Source of the DNA: Sulfolobaceae archaeon
Lineage (GTDB): Archaea; Thermoproteota; Thermoprotei_A; Sulfolobales; Sulfolobaceae
Reading direction: 5' to 3'
Assembly (NCBI GenBank): GCA_028277025.1
Contig: JAPYVG010000004.1
Span: 107,501 to 117,137 of the forward strand
Length of the DNA stretch: 9,637 nucleotides
Shown here: positions 7,198 to 9,637 of the stretch, in pieces
Layout of the letters: the number at the start of each line of letters is the position of its first letter
How positions within the stretch are numbered: the first letter of the stretch is position 1
Made by a program: the position numbers and the translations under genes
Notes under the pieces: generated by a model
Databases searched by the model: none
Seen by the model: only the letters and a program-made list of their open reading frames with translations
Told to the model about the DNA's origin: nothing

Positions 7198-9309
7198 ATG
7201 GTCAAACGATATTTACTTTTCCTCCTCTTACTTCTTTCAATTATTTTTCCGGTAGTTAATTCTAATGTTGGTTTTGTATCGAAGGGTTTACCAAATTTAC
7301 CTATACTGTTGTTCCAAAGTGCCGTAGCTTATTATAACAATTCGATTTATGTCATAGGAGGAATAACTTCTTCTGGGTTTGTTACGAGTAATGTTTTCGT
7401 ATATTCTAACGGACAATGGCTCAGAGGGCCTAGTTTGCCCTTTGAGTTAGCGGGTAGTATGGCAGTTGTTTTAAACGGTAATTTATACGTAGTTGGTGGT
7501 TTCAATAACTCTGGGATTTTTGGTGGGGTACTCGAGCTTGTTGGTAATAGTTGGGTTTTAATCAATGACAACATGCCTCAGCCTGTATATAGCGGAATAG
7601 CTTTCGCATATGATGACAAGATTTATGTCATAGGGGGAGTTAATTACACTGGTTTTAACATAGGTCCTCCATCGGATTTAATTCAGGTTTATTCCTTATC
7701 CTCTAACAGTTGGAGTATTATAGGTAAGTCCCCTCAGCCTTTAGCTTATTCTGGTTATTATTTTAATGGTAGTGCCCTTTTCGTCGTTGGGGGTTATATT
7801 GGTTATGCTTCCTCAACTCCCTACGTTTATGAATACTTACCAGCAAATAATAGTTGGGTTAATCTCCCACCTCTGCCTAGTGGTGTATATGCTGAAGCTT
7901 TAGGGTGTTTTAATGGCGTCCTTTTCGGTGTAGGTGGGTATTATTATAGTGATGGTGGGTTTATTCCGGGAGCTATTTATTATCTTTATGACGGGGAATG
8001 GTATTTATCGTCTTTCAATGAGTCTGTTCCAACACTCTATAGTAGTTATGTTCAAGTAGGCGACACACTTTATATAATCGGCGGTCTTTACGCGGAATCT
8101 CAGGCAATTGTATCGACTTTCCAATCTGTTACTCTATTATTACCCCCTCCAAAACCCGTTATAATTTATGCTGTTGCGGGGAATAATAGTATTACCCTCA
8201 GTTGGTTTGATACTAACGCTACTGGCTATTATTTAGTTTATTGGTCTGATAATAATATTAAACACGCTATAAACGTAGGGGATAGGACTACCTATACTAT
8301 TTCTGGTTTAACTGACGGCGTAGAGTACTTTGTTCAAATTATTCCTTACAATTCACTTGGTAATGGTACACCTTCAGATTTAATCTCGTTAACTCCCGGT
8401 ACCGTCCCTAACCCGCCTATTGTCAACGTTATTTTAGGGAATAGAAATGCTACTATAACCTGGAACCCCACTTTTAATGGCGGTTTCCCTATAGAGGGTT
8501 ATTATATCGTTGTTAGGGGGGATGGTTTAGATATTGAAGAGAACGTAGGTAACTCTACTTATTTTACACTAACTAACTTAGTTCCTAATACAGTGTATAA
8601 GGTAGAAGTAATAGCATATAACAAGTTGGGTAACAGTTCTCCTTCCTTTATATCATTTGTTGCAATAACTAAGGCTAATATTTCTGTCAGCTTTTTGAAT
8701 GAGCAACAAGGTTTGCTTATGATGTGGAATTCTACTGAAAAGGCTACTTATGTCTTAACTATTACTAACCAGCAAGGGAAAATTGTAATTAATGTTACTC
8801 TTACTGGAAATTCTTATTTAGCTAAACTGCCTTTTGGAGTATATAATATAACAATAAAGGCTATTAACCCAGCGGGTGTAACTGTGTTTACTACGAATTA
8901 TACATACTATTTATCGCCTCAAGCTCCTTTAGTTAATTTAACGGTAGAAGGTAACATAATTAAGCTTAATTGGAGTGAAGTTAAATACGCCAATTTTTAT
9001 TTAATTTATGATAATAATACATTAATTGCTAATGTCAGTGGACTGAGCTATGAGTTTCCCGCAAATCTCGGTTTAAACGTAATTAAGGTTTATGCTGGTA
9101 ATGCGTTCGCCCTTTCTTCGCCAGATACTTACGTTGTGAATATTCATGAGATTGTTGACTCTGTAAATACTACCGTAAAGGACATTACAATCACTACAGC
9201 AACTGAATCTGTTGATATGAGCGGTATAAGTTTAACTGAGGCTATTGTTGTCATCCTTCTATTTATTATCTCACTCAGTGCTGTTGCAGTGCTAGTTAAA
9301 AAGTTATAA
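7198..9309 (+). CDS. Kelch-repeat / fibronectin type III surface protein with C-terminal anchor
   Basis: This 703-residue protein is predicted to be exported and membrane-anchored. Residues 1-22 are a signal peptide (Lys-Arg, a poly-Leu core, then a VVNS-like end). Residues about 25-315 carry six Kelch motifs, each a hydrophobic strand ending in Gly-Gly at 54, 100, 146, 198, 246 and 295, spaced 46-52 residues: one six-bladed beta-propeller. Two clear FN3 domains follow (about 316-401 and 402-491), then two divergent FN3-like domains (about 493-575 and 576-660). A short Thr-rich stalk leads to a single membrane helix (681-700) and a Lys-Lys-Leu end. About 22 N-glycosylation sequons are spread along it. 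The layout suggests an extracellular ligand-binding or adhesion role, with FN3 domains as a stalk lifting the propeller above the membrane. No enzymatic residues are evident, and the ligand is unknown. Confidence 0.88.
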   Translation: MVKRYLLFLLLLLSIIFPVVNSNVGFVSKGLPNLPILLFQSAVAYYNNSIYVIGGITSSGFVTSNVFVYSNGQWLRGPSLPFELAGSMAVVLNGNLYVVGGFNNSGIFGGVLELVGNSWVLINDNMPQPVYSGIAFAYDDKIYVIGGVNYTGFNIGPPSDLIQVYSLSSNSWSIIGKSPQPLAYSGYYFNGSALFVVGGYIGYASSTPYVYEYLPANNSWVNLPPLPSGVYAEALGCFNGVLFGVGGYYYSDGGFIPGAIYYLYDGEWYLSSFNESVPTLYSSYVQVGDTLYIIGGLYAESQAIVSTFQSVTLLLPPPKPVIIYAVAGNNSITLSWFDTNATGYYLVYWSDNNIKHAINVGDRTTYTISGLTDGVEYFVQIIPYNSLGNGTPSDLISLTPGTVPNPPIVNVILGNRNATITWNPTFNGGFPIEGYYIVVRGDGLDIEENVGNSTYFTLTNLVPNTVYKVEVIAYNKLGNSSPSFISFVAITKANISVSFLNEQQGLLMMWNSTEKATYVLTITNQQGKIVINVTLTGNSYLAKLPFGVYNITIKAINPAGVTVFTTNYTYYLSPQAPLVNLTVEGNIIKLNWSEVKYANFYLIYDNNTLIANVSGLSYEFPANLGLNVIKVYAGNAFALSSPDTYVVNIHEIVDSVNTTVKDITITTATESVDMSGISLTEAIVVILLFIISLSAVAVLVKKL

Positions 9310-9412
9310 GTAGTTCCTTTATTTAAATCGAAAAACTTTCATACCTTCGGACGAGTAATATCTTTTCTTATCTTAGTTAACATTAATACTAGCTAGCATA
9401 TTTAGTAGAAGA

Positions 9413-9449
9413 CGCGTTATAACTTCATGTAGTGAGCATATTATACGCG
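9413..9449. repeat. Imperfect inverted repeat CGCGTTATAA / TTATACGCG
   Basis: The arms at 9413-9422 and 9441-9449 pair over nine bases with one bulged T, around an 18-base spacer. CGCG is notable in this AT-rich context. It could be an RNA hairpin or a dimeric protein-binding site. No gene nearby decides between these. Confidence 0.45.
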
Positions 9450-9564
9450 AACGGAAAACTAGGTTAGGAACACGATTGTGGTAAGATGAGGAAATTTACG
9501 TTGTTCTTTTAGAGTGTGGACAACATTTTCACTCATTTGAAATATTTACATTTATTATCACCCC

Positions 9565-9609
9565 CTTATCTAACAAATACACCGGGCAGTAAAGGATGTT
9601 ATAGATAAG
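9565..9609. repeat. Imperfect inverted repeat CTTATCTAACA / TGTTATAGATAAG
   Basis: The arms at 9565-9575 and 9597-9609 form 11 base pairs with a two-base bulge, enclosing 21 bases that include a GC-richer CACCGGGC. The element could be an operator, an RNA hairpin, or the edge of an insertion. It lies near the end of the window, so its relation to the next gene cannot be seen. Confidence 0.5.
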
Positions 9610-9637
9610 GAAATAGGTTGCGAACCACCTCTCGATC

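Larger units (their letters stand above)
9310..9637. other. Terminal 328 bases with no recognised gene
   Basis: AT-rich sequence after the Kelch-FN3 gene. It holds a TATA-like TTTATTTAAA at 9318-9327, which could equally be the upstream gene's T-rich terminator, and two imperfect inverted repeats listed separately. No reading frame of credible length or RNA gene is visible on either strand. The window ends before any following gene begins. Confidence 0.6.

Noticed and set aside
7347..7574. 75-codon frame on the minus strand
   Set aside because: It lies entirely antisense within the Kelch-FN3 gene, whose domain structure is clear, and has no promoter or recognisable product.
9459..9536. 25-codon frame on the minus strand beginning MSENVV
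   Set aside because: No family match I can support, and it is closed by a stop just upstream. It may be chance or a remnant.

Overview
The window looks like a chromosomal segment of a thermoacidophilic crenarchaeon, most likely a member of the Sulfolobales. The 23S rRNA has crenarchaeal character and sits in a bulge-helix-bulge processing stem. No 5S gene or spacer tRNA is visible beside it. The tRNA carries a 13-nt archaeal intron, and the protein genes are AT-rich with TATA boxes placed for leaderless transcripts. I cannot resolve the genus from sequence alone.

Layout. Bases 1-58 are the end of the 16S-23S spacer plus the 5' half of the 23S processing stem. Bases ~59-3095 are an essentially complete, GC-rich 23S rRNA, followed by the 3' half of the stem (3096-3133). 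Bases 3134-3660 hold no recognisable gene. A tRNA-Ile(GAU) with an intron lies at 3661-3747. Ten bases further on is a candidate C/D box guide sRNA (3757-3804) whose first guide is complementary to the peptidyl-transferase region of the 23S rRNA in this same window.

Five plus-strand protein genes follow: an MFS transporter (4009-5160), a small sequon-rich secreted or anchored protein (5212-5631), a TatD-family metal-dependent hydrolase (5652-6335), a short-chain dehydrogenase/reductase (6368-7111), and a 703-residue surface protein with a six-bladed Kelch propeller, FN3-type domains and a C-terminal membrane anchor (7198-9309). The last 328 bases hold two imperfect inverted repeats but no gene I can defend.

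How they work together. The first third is a translation-apparatus block (rRNA, tRNA, rRNA-modification guide) processed by shared machinery: the splicing endonuclease would act on both the 23S stem and the tRNA intron. The protein genes are co-directional, but each has its own TATA-like element about 22-28 bases before its start codon. They therefore look like separately transcribed leaderless genes rather than one operon, and no common pathway is evident. Two of the five products, the small sequon-rich protein and the Kelch-FN3 protein, appear to be exported glycoproteins, and a third is a membrane transporter, so the block leans towards cell-surface functions.
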